A DNA stretch of 10,410 nt, taken from JBAXLO01 sp037134755. Its GTDB lineage: Bacteria > Bacteroidota > Bacteroidia > Bacteroidales > JACABE01. Both the position numbers and the translations under genes were made by a program. This document shows positions 1 through 6,893 of this stretch, piece after piece. Numbering within the stretch: the stretch's first letter is position 1; each line of letters opens with the position of its first letter. The stretch is from NCBI GenBank assembly GCA_037134755.1, contig JBAXLO010000166.1, positions 1 through 10,410 on the forward strand, read 5' to 3'. The notes beneath the pieces were generated by a model, which saw only the letters and a list, made by a program, of their open reading frames with translations, was not told the DNA's origin and did not search any database.

Positions 1-53
1 ATTCTTATGTATTTAGTCCGCTAAATTAGCATTTTTTTGCGTAAGGTGAGTAA

Positions 54-317
54 TTTAATAAAGATGATGTCGCTATTTTATTAACCATTATGCGAGGTGA
101 ATTTAATATTAGTGGTCTTAGAAATAAAAACTTACAAAAACTGCTAGGTTTTAGTGGAAACAAAATAAGTAGATTGATTAAAAGATTGCGAGTACATGGA
201 CTTATAAAAAAAGCATCAGATTCTTACAAATATTACATTACAAAAGCAGGTAAAGAAACTATTATTATGGCTCAAAAAATTAAAGAGTTAGTCCTTATCC
301 CAGCTTATTGTTATTAA
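54..317 (+). pseudogene. C-terminal fragment of a winged-helix DNA-binding protein (decayed)
   Basis: An open frame runs from just after a stop at 51-53 to the TAA at 315-317; the only in-frame ATG is at 90, giving 75 residues. Similarity to a winged helix is visible: a recognition-helix-like stretch ISRLIKRLRVHGLIKK followed by a wing KYYITKAGKE, as in MarR/PadR-type folds. From memory, this matches the C-terminal end of a longer (roughly 400-450 residue) bacterial protein of unknown function whose tail has the pattern 'RNK-L...SRLLKRLR-HGLIKK-...YKYYLT--G'. The twelve codons before the ATG also fit that pattern, and every upstream frame has stops, so I read this as a 3' remnant. Alternatively it could be an intact small wHTH regulator of the PspC genes downstream, since PadR-type regulators sit next to PspC genes in many Bacteroidota. 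The gap to the next gene (196 bases) argues mildly against that. Confidence 0.5.
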
Positions 318-365
318 ATATTATGCCAAAAAAAACATTAAATTGGATGATAAGGTACTAAAAGC

Positions 366-411
366 CTCCTTATAACTTTAGGCACTTTAAACTTTAAGTA
401 TTTTAGGCACT
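366..411 (+). repeat. 46-bp dispersed repeat, upstream copy
   Basis: This stretch matches the reverse complement of 9841-9886 at 41 of 46 positions without gaps. It contains AGGCACT at 380-386 and again at 405-411; a related AGGTACT lies at 353-359, so the heptamer recurs every 25-27 bases. No gene covers it. Its right end reaches into the promoter region of the PspC operon. Confidence 0.75.
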
Positions 412-438
412 TGTTTTCGTAATTCTTTCGTATCTTTG
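410..438 (+). promoter_or_regulatory. Putative Bacteroidota-type promoter for the PspC operon
   Basis: TATCTTTG at 431-438 is an exact match to the Bacteroidota -7 consensus TAnnTTTG. CTTG at 410-413 is one base off the -33 TTTG, with a 17-base spacer that is slightly shorter than the usual 19-21. Transcription would start near 445, leaving a leader of about 70 bases before the ATG at 514. The -33 region coincides with the second AGGCACT unit of the upstream repeat. Confidence 0.5.
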
Positions 439-513
439 TAATGTTTTAAATAAAATTACGTTACGATTGTAACTTTTAAGTAAAGTTAATCGTTACACAT
501 TAAAAATTTAATA

Positions 514-705
514 ATGGAACCAAAAAGACTGCGTAGAAACGTTCAGGAAGGAGTTATAAGCGGAGTAGCTGCCGGCATAGCAGAGTATTTTGTAATAGAC
601 CCTGTTATAGTAAGAATAGTATTCGTTTTATTAGGAATGTCGGGCATAGGATTTCTCCTTTATTTTATATTCTGGATAATGATGCCGGTTAAAAAAATTA
701 TGTAA
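514..705 (+). CDS. Small PspC domain membrane protein
   Basis: This 63-residue protein is almost entirely one PspC domain. It has the basic N-terminus KRLRRN, the signature SGVAAGIAEYF (residues 17-27), the conserved DPVIVRIVF stretch (residues 29-37) and one hydrophobic helix at about 32-58. PspC proteins are inner-membrane parts of the phage-shock response in Proteobacteria and of related envelope-stress systems elsewhere; function in Bacteroidota is less well defined. The ATG lies in an AT-rich leader without a Shine-Dalgarno sequence, as is normal in this phylum. The stop is two bases before the next start, so translation of the two genes is probably coupled. It resembles the N-terminus of the next protein closely (14 identical bases at the DPVIVR codons), which points to an old tandem duplication. 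No PspA gene is visible in the window. Confidence 0.85.
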   Translation: MEPKRLRRNVQEGVISGVAAGIAEYFVIDPVIVRIVFVLLGMSGIGFLLYFIFWIMMPVKKIM

Positions 706-707
706 TT

Positions 708-1211
708 ATGAATGAAAAAAGATTGTACAGAAGTCAGAACGAACGCAAGATTGCCGGAGTAGCCGGTGGATTAGCCGAACATTTCAACGTTGATCCTGTT
801 ATAGTAAGGGTCATATTTGTTTGCTTATTCTTTTGCGCTTTAGGTGGAGGGTTAATTTATATCGTTTTATGGATTGTGCTACCCGATCAACCACCTTATA
901 AAGTAAACGAACCGCAAGAACCAATTAATAATAAAGAAGACAATACATCTTCTGAAACTTTTAACACTAATACAAATACAGTGAATATGGAAACACCTAA
1001 TTACGAAAATAAACAACCGGGCAGAAAAAGAGGCTCTGCTAATCTAACAGCCGGTTTAATACTTATTACTCTTGGAATCCTCTTTTTGTGCGATAGATTT
1101 ATCCCTAATGTAAACTTTGGCGATCTATGGCCTATTTTACTTATAGTAATTGGAGGTACAATATTATTTAGAGGTAGCAATTATAATAAGAAAGACAAAA
1201 ACCAATCATAA
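708..1211 (+). CDS. PspC domain protein with C-terminal LiaF-type membrane module
   Basis: The 167-residue product has three parts. Residues 1-60 form a PspC domain with the signature AGVAGGLAEHFNVDPVIVR and a hydrophobic segment at about 32-57. Residues 61-108 form a polar Asn/Glu/Thr-rich linker. Residues 110-155 hold two hydrophobic helices around a conserved LWPILLI motif, like the small LiaI/LiaF-type (DUF5668-like) membrane module. The same module opens the next gene's product, so the two proteins may pack together in the membrane. It follows the previous gene after two bases and precedes the next by ten, so an operon is very likely. The inferred role is sensing or buffering membrane stress; the sequence does not show which signal is sensed. 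Confidence 0.8.
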   Translation: MNEKRLYRSQNERKIAGVAGGLAEHFNVDPVIVRVIFVCLFFCALGGGLIYIVLWIVLPDQPPYKVNEPQEPINNKEDNTSSETFNTNTNTVNMETPNYENKQPGRKRGSANLTAGLILITLGILFLCDRFIPNVNFGDLWPILLIVIGGTILFRGSNYNKKDKNQS

Positions 1212-1221
1212 AACATCAATC

Positions 1222-2121
1222 ATGAAATACAAGAATATCTTGTGGGGTGTCATCCTTATCGGGATAGGTATCCTTTTTATATTAAGAAACTTGGGGATGA
1301 TCCATTTCGAATGGCGAATCATATTTCAACTATGGCCATTAATTTTTATCCTTTGGGGGATCTCCATCCTTCCTGTCAAAGATTATATCAAACTTATACT
1401 TTCGGGAGTCTCAATTATTGCAGCAATGCTTATTATCAGCCACAACCAAACTAACATTTATTCAGGTTGGGGATGCCACTACAGCAATAACAAGTGGGAG
1501 CAGCAAAGCCTTAACGAAAGCTATGATACCACCATCACAAAGGCTACACTCCAATTTGATGCAGCTGCCGGCAACTTCAATATTGCAGGCATTACCACTA
1601 AGTTGATTGATTTTGATAACAAAGGCAACCTGGGCAATTACAAGATCTTCTCTTCGATGGTTGATAGTGCGAAAGTAATAAAGATAGAGCCAGAGAAAAA
1701 CATTATTAATATTAATGGTAACTCTATTGATAATAATACCTTTGTAAAGCTTAACGCAAATCCTTTGTGGAATATTAATGTTGAAGCTGGAATGGCCAAT
1801 CTAAACCTCGACTTAAGTATGTTTAAGATCGATAAAGTTAAAATAGAAGGCGGCATGTCGAAGATAACTATCAAGTTTGGAGCCCTTACTCATAACATCA
1901 AACTTGATATCGAAGCAGGAGCTTCATCAATAAACATACTAGTGCCTCAGGAATCAGGGTGCGAAGTTAAAACAGATAACGTTTTATCAAATAAAGTAAT
2001 GCCTGGTTTCAAAGAAGTAGATGACGACACCTATCAATCGGAAAGCTTTATAACCAAGCCTAACAAAGTATTTATATCAATTGAAGCCGCAGTATCTAAA
2101 CTAAATATTCAGAGATATTAA
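1222..2121 (+). CDS. LiaF-like membrane protein with C-terminal beta-repeat domain
   Basis: The open frame extends upstream to 1150, but those codons overlap the end of the PspC gene. The ATG at 1222, ten bases after its stop, starts a sensible membrane protein of 299 residues. Three hydrophobic segments (about 6-22, 33-50 and 55-73) carry the LWPLIFILWG motif of the LiaI/LiaF-type module. Residues about 107-299 form a soluble, beta-rich domain in which a short motif recurs: EAGMANLNLDL (188-198), EGGMSKITIKF (209-219), EAGASSINILV (231-241) and EAAVSKLNIQR (288-298). This is the architecture of LiaF-like and DUF4097-like proteins, whose C-terminal part is thought to form a stacked beta structure. 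In Firmicutes LiaF restrains the LiaRS two-component system; no such kinase or regulator lies here, so the partner is unknown. It is the last gene of the envelope-stress cluster. Confidence 0.75.
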   Translation: MKYKNILWGVILIGIGILFILRNLGMIHFEWRIIFQLWPLIFILWGISILPVKDYIKLILSGVSIIAAMLIISHNQTNIYSGWGCHYSNNKWEQQSLNESYDTTITKATLQFDAAAGNFNIAGITTKLIDFDNKGNLGNYKIFSSMVDSAKVIKIEPEKNIININGNSIDNNTFVKLNANPLWNINVEAGMANLNLDLSMFKIDKVKIEGGMSKITIKFGALTHNIKLDIEAGASSINILVPQESGCEVKTDNVLSNKVMPGFKEVDDDTYQSESFITKPNKVFISIEAAVSKLNIQRY

Positions 2122-2306
2122 CTAAAAGTTTAAGTAATAATAATTGTTTTTGATAAAGCAAATCATTCTATTTTATCAATAGTTTCTAGTGCTGACAAAG
2201 CGTCAATTAGATAATAAATAATGATATTAAGAATTTTAAACATAATTGTGACGCTCACCTTGAAAAGTTTTTATACTTTTGAAGATTCTTTTATTACATA
2301 ATATTG
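2122..2306. other. Intergenic region between the LiaF-like gene and dnaX
   Basis: This AT-rich stretch holds no gene. A weak 8-bp AT-only inverted repeat (2150-2157 with 2172-2179, 14-base loop) lacks a T-tract and is not a convincing terminator, so some read-through from the upstream operon is possible. A short palindrome GTGACGCTCAC at 2248-2258 lies just upstream of the putative dnaX -7 element. Confidence 0.5.
2274..2281 (+). promoter_or_regulatory. Putative -7 element of the dnaX promoter
   Basis: TACTTTTG matches the Bacteroidota -7 consensus TAnnTTTG and lies 25 bases before the dnaX ATG. No good TTTG is present at the expected -33 distance; the nearest are ATTG and TGTG at 2245-2250, spaced too far. 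Only the -7 half is supported. Confidence 0.35.
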
Positions 2307-4016
2307 ATGGAAAATTTTATTGTTTCAGCTCGTAAATATAGACCTATAACATTTGATACTGTTGTTGGACAAGCTTCAATTACAGGCACATTAAAGAACG
2401 CAATTAAGAATAATCAATTAGCTCAGGCATTTTTATTTTGCGGACCAAGAGGAGTCGGCAAAACAACTTGTGCAAGAATCCTAGCTAAAACTATTAACTG
2501 TCAAAACATAACTGAGAACATGGAAGCATGCGATAAATGCGAATCATGTACCTCTTTTAATAATTCGGCTTCCTTTAATATCTATGAGTTAGATGCAGCC
2601 TCCAACAATTCCGTTGACGATATCCGTAGCCTCGTTGATCAGGTTAGAATACCACCACAAGTAGGCAAATACAAGGTATATATAATAGATGAAGTTCACA
2701 TGCTATCGGCCGCAGCTTTTAATGCTTTCCTTAAAACATTAGAAGAGCCACCACCTTATGCTAAATTTATATTAGCCACAACAGAGAAGCATAAGATCAT
2801 TCCTACAATCTTATCTCGCTGTCAGATTTTTGATTTCAAGAGAATACTTATTGAAGATATTGCAAAACATCTTGCCTTTGTAGCCGGAAAAGAAAACATT
2901 GAAGCTGATACTGACGCTTTACATATTATTGCTCAAAAAGCTGATGGTGCTTTACGCGATGCTCTTTCAATCTTCGATCAGTTGGTTAGTTTTGCAGGAC
3001 ATCATCTTACTTATGATGATGTTATTAATAATCTAAATGTACTTGATTATGATTACTATTTCAAGATAACAGATTATTTCCTTCAGAATGATATTCCATC
3101 TTCATTAATACTATTTAACGAAATTATAGATAAAGGTTTTGATGGACAACATTTCCTTATCGGATTAGGAGAACATTTCAGGAATCTATTAGTTTGTAAA
3201 GATATTAGTACACTCTCATTACTTGAAGTTGGAGATAATATCAAAGGTAAATATAAAGAACAATCACAGAAATGTTCTGCACCTTTTCTTATTAAAGCTC
3301 TTGAGATAGATAATCAATGTGATATTAATTATAAAAGCAGTAACAATAAGAGATTAAGTATTGAAATCTTATTAATGCAGATAGCATCTATTACTCTTAC
3401 TAATAATACTACAGAACAGAATAACAATAAAAAGCCTGAAATCATTCAACCTACTTCAGCACCTAAAAGTATTCCTGTTGTAACACCTCCAACTGCTAAA
3501 CCAATTGCTCCTATCCCAACAAATAGACCTAGTATTTCAAGTACTCCTACTCCTGCTTCGTCAGGTTCTTTCTCAGTAAAAGATAGCCTATCGAGTATTA
3601 AGAAAGAGACCAAAGAAACCGAATCACAAGTTATCGAACAGGAAGTTCAGATCGAAACTACTCAGGAAAATATTGAAAAGGCATGGGATGAATACACTTC
3701 TACAATTGCTGAAACATCAAAACTTCTATATGTTACACTTACTAAAAACAAACCTGTCTTAAAGGATAATATTCTAGAAATTACTATTGATAATAAAATA
3801 CAGGAAGAAGAAATAAGAATAAGGAAACCCGAAATACTCGACTTCCTCAGAAAGAATGTAAGAAACACTAACATACAACTTGAAGTTGTGATTAATCAAA
3901 CTCAAGATAAAGAAGGTAAGATATATACCGACTCTGATAAATTTAAGAAGATGGTAGAAATAAACCCTGAACTCCAAAAGTTGAAAGATGAACTTAATCT
4001 AGAAATAGAATTTTAA
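2307..4016 (+). CDS. dnaX: DNA polymerase III clamp-loader subunit gamma/tau
   Basis: DnaX is the ATPase subunit of the clamp loader, which opens the beta clamp and loads it onto primed DNA. The start is taken at ATG 2307; a TTG one codon earlier is less likely, and MENFIVSARKYRP is the usual N-terminus in Bacteroidota. In the 569-residue protein, Walker A is GPRGVGKTT (46-54), zinc ligands are Cys65, Cys75, Cys78 and Cys81, Walker B is VYIIDEVH (124-131), sensor 1 is ATTEKHK (157-163), the SRC arginine finger is at 170-172 and sensor 2 is GALRDAL (214-220). All key residues are intact. Clamp-loader domain III ends near 365; a Pro/Ser/Thr-rich linker (about 380-425) leads to a C-terminal domain (about 450-569) typical of the phylum but unlike the E. 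coli tau tail. I see no convincing frameshift signal for a shorter gamma form. The next gene begins 42 bases downstream with no terminator between. Confidence 0.96.
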   Translation: MENFIVSARKYRPITFDTVVGQASITGTLKNAIKNNQLAQAFLFCGPRGVGKTTCARILAKTINCQNITENMEACDKCESCTSFNNSASFNIYELDAASNNSVDDIRSLVDQVRIPPQVGKYKVYIIDEVHMLSAAAFNAFLKTLEEPPPYAKFILATTEKHKIIPTILSRCQIFDFKRILIEDIAKHLAFVAGKENIEADTDALHIIAQKADGALRDALSIFDQLVSFAGHHLTYDDVINNLNVLDYDYYFKITDYFLQNDIPSSLILFNEIIDKGFDGQHFLIGLGEHFRNLLVCKDISTLSLLEVGDNIKGKYKEQSQKCSAPFLIKALEIDNQCDINYKSSNNKRLSIEILLMQIASITLTNNTTEQNNNKKPEIIQPTSAPKSIPVVTPPTAKPIAPIPTNRPSISSTPTPASSGSFSVKDSLSSIKKETKETESQVIEQEVQIETTQENIEKAWDEYTSTIAETSKLLYVTLTKNKPVLKDNILEITIDNKIQEEEIRIRKPEILDFLRKNVRNTNIQLEVVINQTQDKEGKIYTDSDKFKKMVEINPELQKLKDELNLEIEF

Positions 4017-4058
4017 TCATAATTAAATCCATTTAAAAATCAAATAAACAATATTAAA

Positions 4059-6869
4059 ATGAGAATTAGAATTTTTAGTATCCTTATCTTTGGATTCCTA
4101 ATTACTAATGTATTTAGTCAATCATTAGATTTAAATGCACCCTTGCCTGTTGACCCAAAGGTTAGAATAGGTAAACTTGACAATGGCATGATGTATTACA
4201 TTCGCCAGAATAAAAAACCTGAGAAAAGAGTTGAATTACGTCTTGTAACAAATACCGGTTCTGTAATGGAAACTGATTTACAACAAGGTTTGGCACATTT
4301 CTGCGAACACATGTGCTTTAACGGAACAACTCATTTCCCAAAGAACGAGTTAGTAAACTATCTTCAAAAGATAGGTGTAAGATTTGGTGCTGACATCAAT
4401 GCTTATACAAGTTTTGATGAAACAGTTTATATGCTTCAAATACCAACTGACAAAGAAGGTATGCTCGAAAGCGGATATCAGGTAATAGAAGATTGGGCTC
4501 ACAATGTTACTTTTGATGATAAAGAAATAGATGCCGAACGTGGTGTAATTACCGAAGAGTGGAGACTAGGTTTAGGCGCTCAGGATCGGATGATGAAGAA
4601 GTTCTTCCCTATTATCTTTAAAGATTCAAGATATGCTGACCGTGTTCCTATTGGTAAGATTGATATTATTAAGAATTTTAAACACGAAACTATCCGTGAA
4701 TTCTATAAGGACTGGTATCGTCCGGATCTACAAGCTGTAGTTGTTGTTGGAGATGTTAATTTAGATAGTGCTGAAGCAAGAATTAAATTTCATTTTAATG
4801 GTATAAAAAATCCTGCTAATGAAAAAGAAAGAACAGTTTATAAACTGGTTGACAATAAAGAACCTTTAATTGCTATTACAACAGATAAAGAAGCTACAGA
4901 AAACAGTGTGGCATTATTCTACAAACATCCTCATACAGTAAAGAAAACATTAGGTGATTTCAAAGAATATCTAATGGAACAATTGTATAATGGTATGTTA
5001 AATGCTCGTTTAAATGAGTTGACACAGAAACCAGATGCTCCTTTTATTGGAGCTAATACTTCATACGGAAGATTTTTATCAAGATCAAGTGATGCTTATT
5101 CATCAGAAGTATCAGCAAAAGAAAATATGATTGATAAAGCTTTGCTTGTTGTTTTGCAAGAAAATGAAAGAGTAAAAGCTTTTGGTTTCCTCAATACAGA
5201 GTTTGATCGTCAGAAAGAAGAAATGCTTAGTAACTTTGAAAAAGCAGCAAAAGAAGCTGACAAAAGTGAATCAGCTAACTTCTGTTCAGAATATGTTGAC
5301 AACTTCTTATCTAAAGAACCTATTCCTGGAGTTAAAAACGAACTGAAATATCTTAAGAAGTTATTGCCTGAAATTAAATTAGAAGATATTAATGCTTTAG
5401 CTAAGAAATGGATAACTGACGATAATATGGCTTTAGTTTTAACAGCTCCTGAAAAAGAAGGTGTAAAAGTTCCAACTAAAGAAGACATTCTTAACGTTAT
5501 TAAGAACTCTAAGACTACAAAACTTGAACCTTATGTTGATTCTTTTAAAGACGAACCTTTTTTAACTGAAACTCTAAAAGGATCTAAAGTAGTTTCTACT
5601 AAAGAGAATAAAGAAGTTGGTTTTACTGAATTAACTTTAGCTAACGGTATTCTGGTTATCCTTAAGCCTACCGATTATAAGAATGATGAAATACTTGTTT
5701 CAGCTTACAGTCCGGGCGGTATTTCTCTTTATCCTGACAAAGATTATATTTCTGCTAAGTTTGCAAGTACTATCATTGACCAAAGTGGTATTGGTAACTT
5801 CGATAACATTCAATTAGAGAAGAAACTTAAAGGAAAGATAGTTCAGGTAAGTCCAACTATCAGCGAAATACAAGAAGGAATTACGGGTAGTTCAACACCT
5901 AATGATTTTGAAACTCTATTGCAGATGACTTATCTTTATTTCAAATCTCCTAGAAAAGATACCTCTGCTTTCAATACTTTTATATCTCAAACTAAAAATC
6001 AACTGAAGTTTGTAAAAGCTAATCCTCAATATACTTTCTATGATACTTTATATAAAGTTGCTTATCCTAATGCAAGTAGAATGATTTTGATCCCTACTCA
6101 GGAACAACTTGATAAGGTTGATCTTAATCTATTATACAATATCTATAAAGATCGTTTTGCTGATGCTAGTGATTTCAAGTTCTTCTTTGTTGGTAATTTT
6201 GCTATTGATACTCTTATCCCAATGATCGAAAAATATATTGGTAGCTTACCTACAACCAACCGTAAAGAAACTTGGAAAGACGTAAGTCCTAAGTTTGCAA
6301 CCGGTATTAAAGATATTGAAGTTAAGAAAGGAACAGATCCTCAGAGTATGGTTGGTATCTTAATGTCGGGTGATATTGATTATAATGACAAGAACTTTTT
6401 GGGTGTTAGAATTCTAAATGAAGTATTGGAAATAAAACTTATTGAAGTAATACGCGAAGAGATGAGTGGTGTTTATTCTCCTCAAGCTCAAATTACAATG
6501 TCAAAGTATCCCAAAGCAGATTATGACCTGATGGTTATGTTTGGTTGTGGTCCTAAGAATGCAAATAAACTGACCAAAGCTGTATTTAAGATTATGAAGA
6601 ACATCCAAAAAAACGGACCTACTCAGGTTGATCTTGATAAAGCTAAAGAAACAATTATCAGAGAGAGAGAAACTAATATGAAGAAAAACAATTACTGGTT
6701 AAGCAAGATACAACAATCTTACTTCTTAGGCGAAGATATTAATCAGATGATGAGTTTTGAAACCAGACTTAAAGCTATGACATTAGATGATATAAAAACA
6801 CTTGCTGCAAAGATCTTCACATTTAACGATCATTACGTAAGAGTGGTTTTAGTTCCTGAAAAGAAATAA
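4059..6869 (+). CDS. Exported M16 family zinc peptidase (PqqL-like)
   Basis: A signal peptide (basic MRIR, hydrophobic core to about residue 18, likely cleavage after VFS at 20) sends this 936-residue protein to the periplasm. The inverted zinc motif HFCEH gives His80, Glu83 (catalytic) and His84; Glu167 in ERGVITEE is the probable third ligand, with Glu160 the conserved companion. The C-terminal half (from about 520) has the M16 fold signature but no HxxEH, as expected for the inactive half of a single-chain clamshell peptidase. Arg799 and Tyr806 in REEMSGVYS match the conserved Arg/Tyr pair of insulin-degrading enzyme (same spacing of seven). The mature N-terminus, DLNAPLPVDPKVRIGKLDNG, is characteristic of PqqL-like M16 proteins of Bacteroidota. 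It likely degrades peptides or small unfolded proteins; the substrate cannot be read from the sequence. It is 42 bases after dnaX and 24 before a second M16 gene. Confidence 0.9.
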   Translation: MRIRIFSILIFGFLITNVFSQSLDLNAPLPVDPKVRIGKLDNGMMYYIRQNKKPEKRVELRLVTNTGSVMETDLQQGLAHFCEHMCFNGTTHFPKNELVNYLQKIGVRFGADINAYTSFDETVYMLQIPTDKEGMLESGYQVIEDWAHNVTFDDKEIDAERGVITEEWRLGLGAQDRMMKKFFPIIFKDSRYADRVPIGKIDIIKNFKHETIREFYKDWYRPDLQAVVVVGDVNLDSAEARIKFHFNGIKNPANEKERTVYKLVDNKEPLIAITTDKEATENSVALFYKHPHTVKKTLGDFKEYLMEQLYNGMLNARLNELTQKPDAPFIGANTSYGRFLSRSSDAYSSEVSAKENMIDKALLVVLQENERVKAFGFLNTEFDRQKEEMLSNFEKAAKEADKSESANFCSEYVDNFLSKEPIPGVKNELKYLKKLLPEIKLEDINALAKKWITDDNMALVLTAPEKEGVKVPTKEDILNVIKNSKTTKLEPYVDSFKDEPFLTETLKGSKVVSTKENKEVGFTELTLANGILVILKPTDYKNDEILVSAYSPGGISLYPDKDYISAKFASTIIDQSGIGNFDNIQLEKKLKGKIVQVSPTISEIQEGITGSSTPNDFETLLQMTYLYFKSPRKDTSAFNTFISQTKNQLKFVKANPQYTFYDTLYKVAYPNASRMILIPTQEQLDKVDLNLLYNIYKDRFADASDFKFFFVGNFAIDTLIPMIEKYIGSLPTTNRKETWKDVSPKFATGIKDIEVKKGTDPQSMVGILMSGDIDYNDKNFLGVRILNEVLEIKLIEVIREEMSGVYSPQAQITMSKYPKADYDLMVMFGCGPKNANKLTKAVFKIMKNIQKNGPTQVDLDKAKETIIRERETNMKKNNYWLSKIQQSYFLGEDINQMMSFETRLKAMTLDDIKTLAAKIFTFNDHYVRVVLVPEKK

Positions 6870-6893
6870 CAAATTAACAACGATACATTCAAC

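Noticed and set aside
1150..1221. Upstream extension of the LiaF-like gene to 1150
   Set aside because: These 24 codons overlap the end of the PspC gene and encode a charged tail before a typical membrane-protein start at 1222.
1638..1874. Minus-strand open frame inside the LiaF-like gene, and similar ones inside dnaX and the M16 genes
   Set aside because: They lie opposite well-supported coding sequence and have no domain features of their own.
2150..2179. AT-only hairpin as terminator of the PspC operon
   Set aside because: Eight A/T-dominated pairs with a 14-base loop and no T-tract; such structures are common by chance at this base composition.
2248..2258. GTGA-CGC-TCAC palindrome as a dnaX operator
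   Set aside because: The arms are only four bases long, there is one copy, and no regulator is known to bind it.
3426..3434. AATAAAAAG as a slippery site for a short DnaX form
   Set aside because: The heptamer is T AAA AAG rather than A AAA AAG, so P-site re-pairing would be on UAA. No supporting stem or upstream Shine-Dalgarno-like element is visible.
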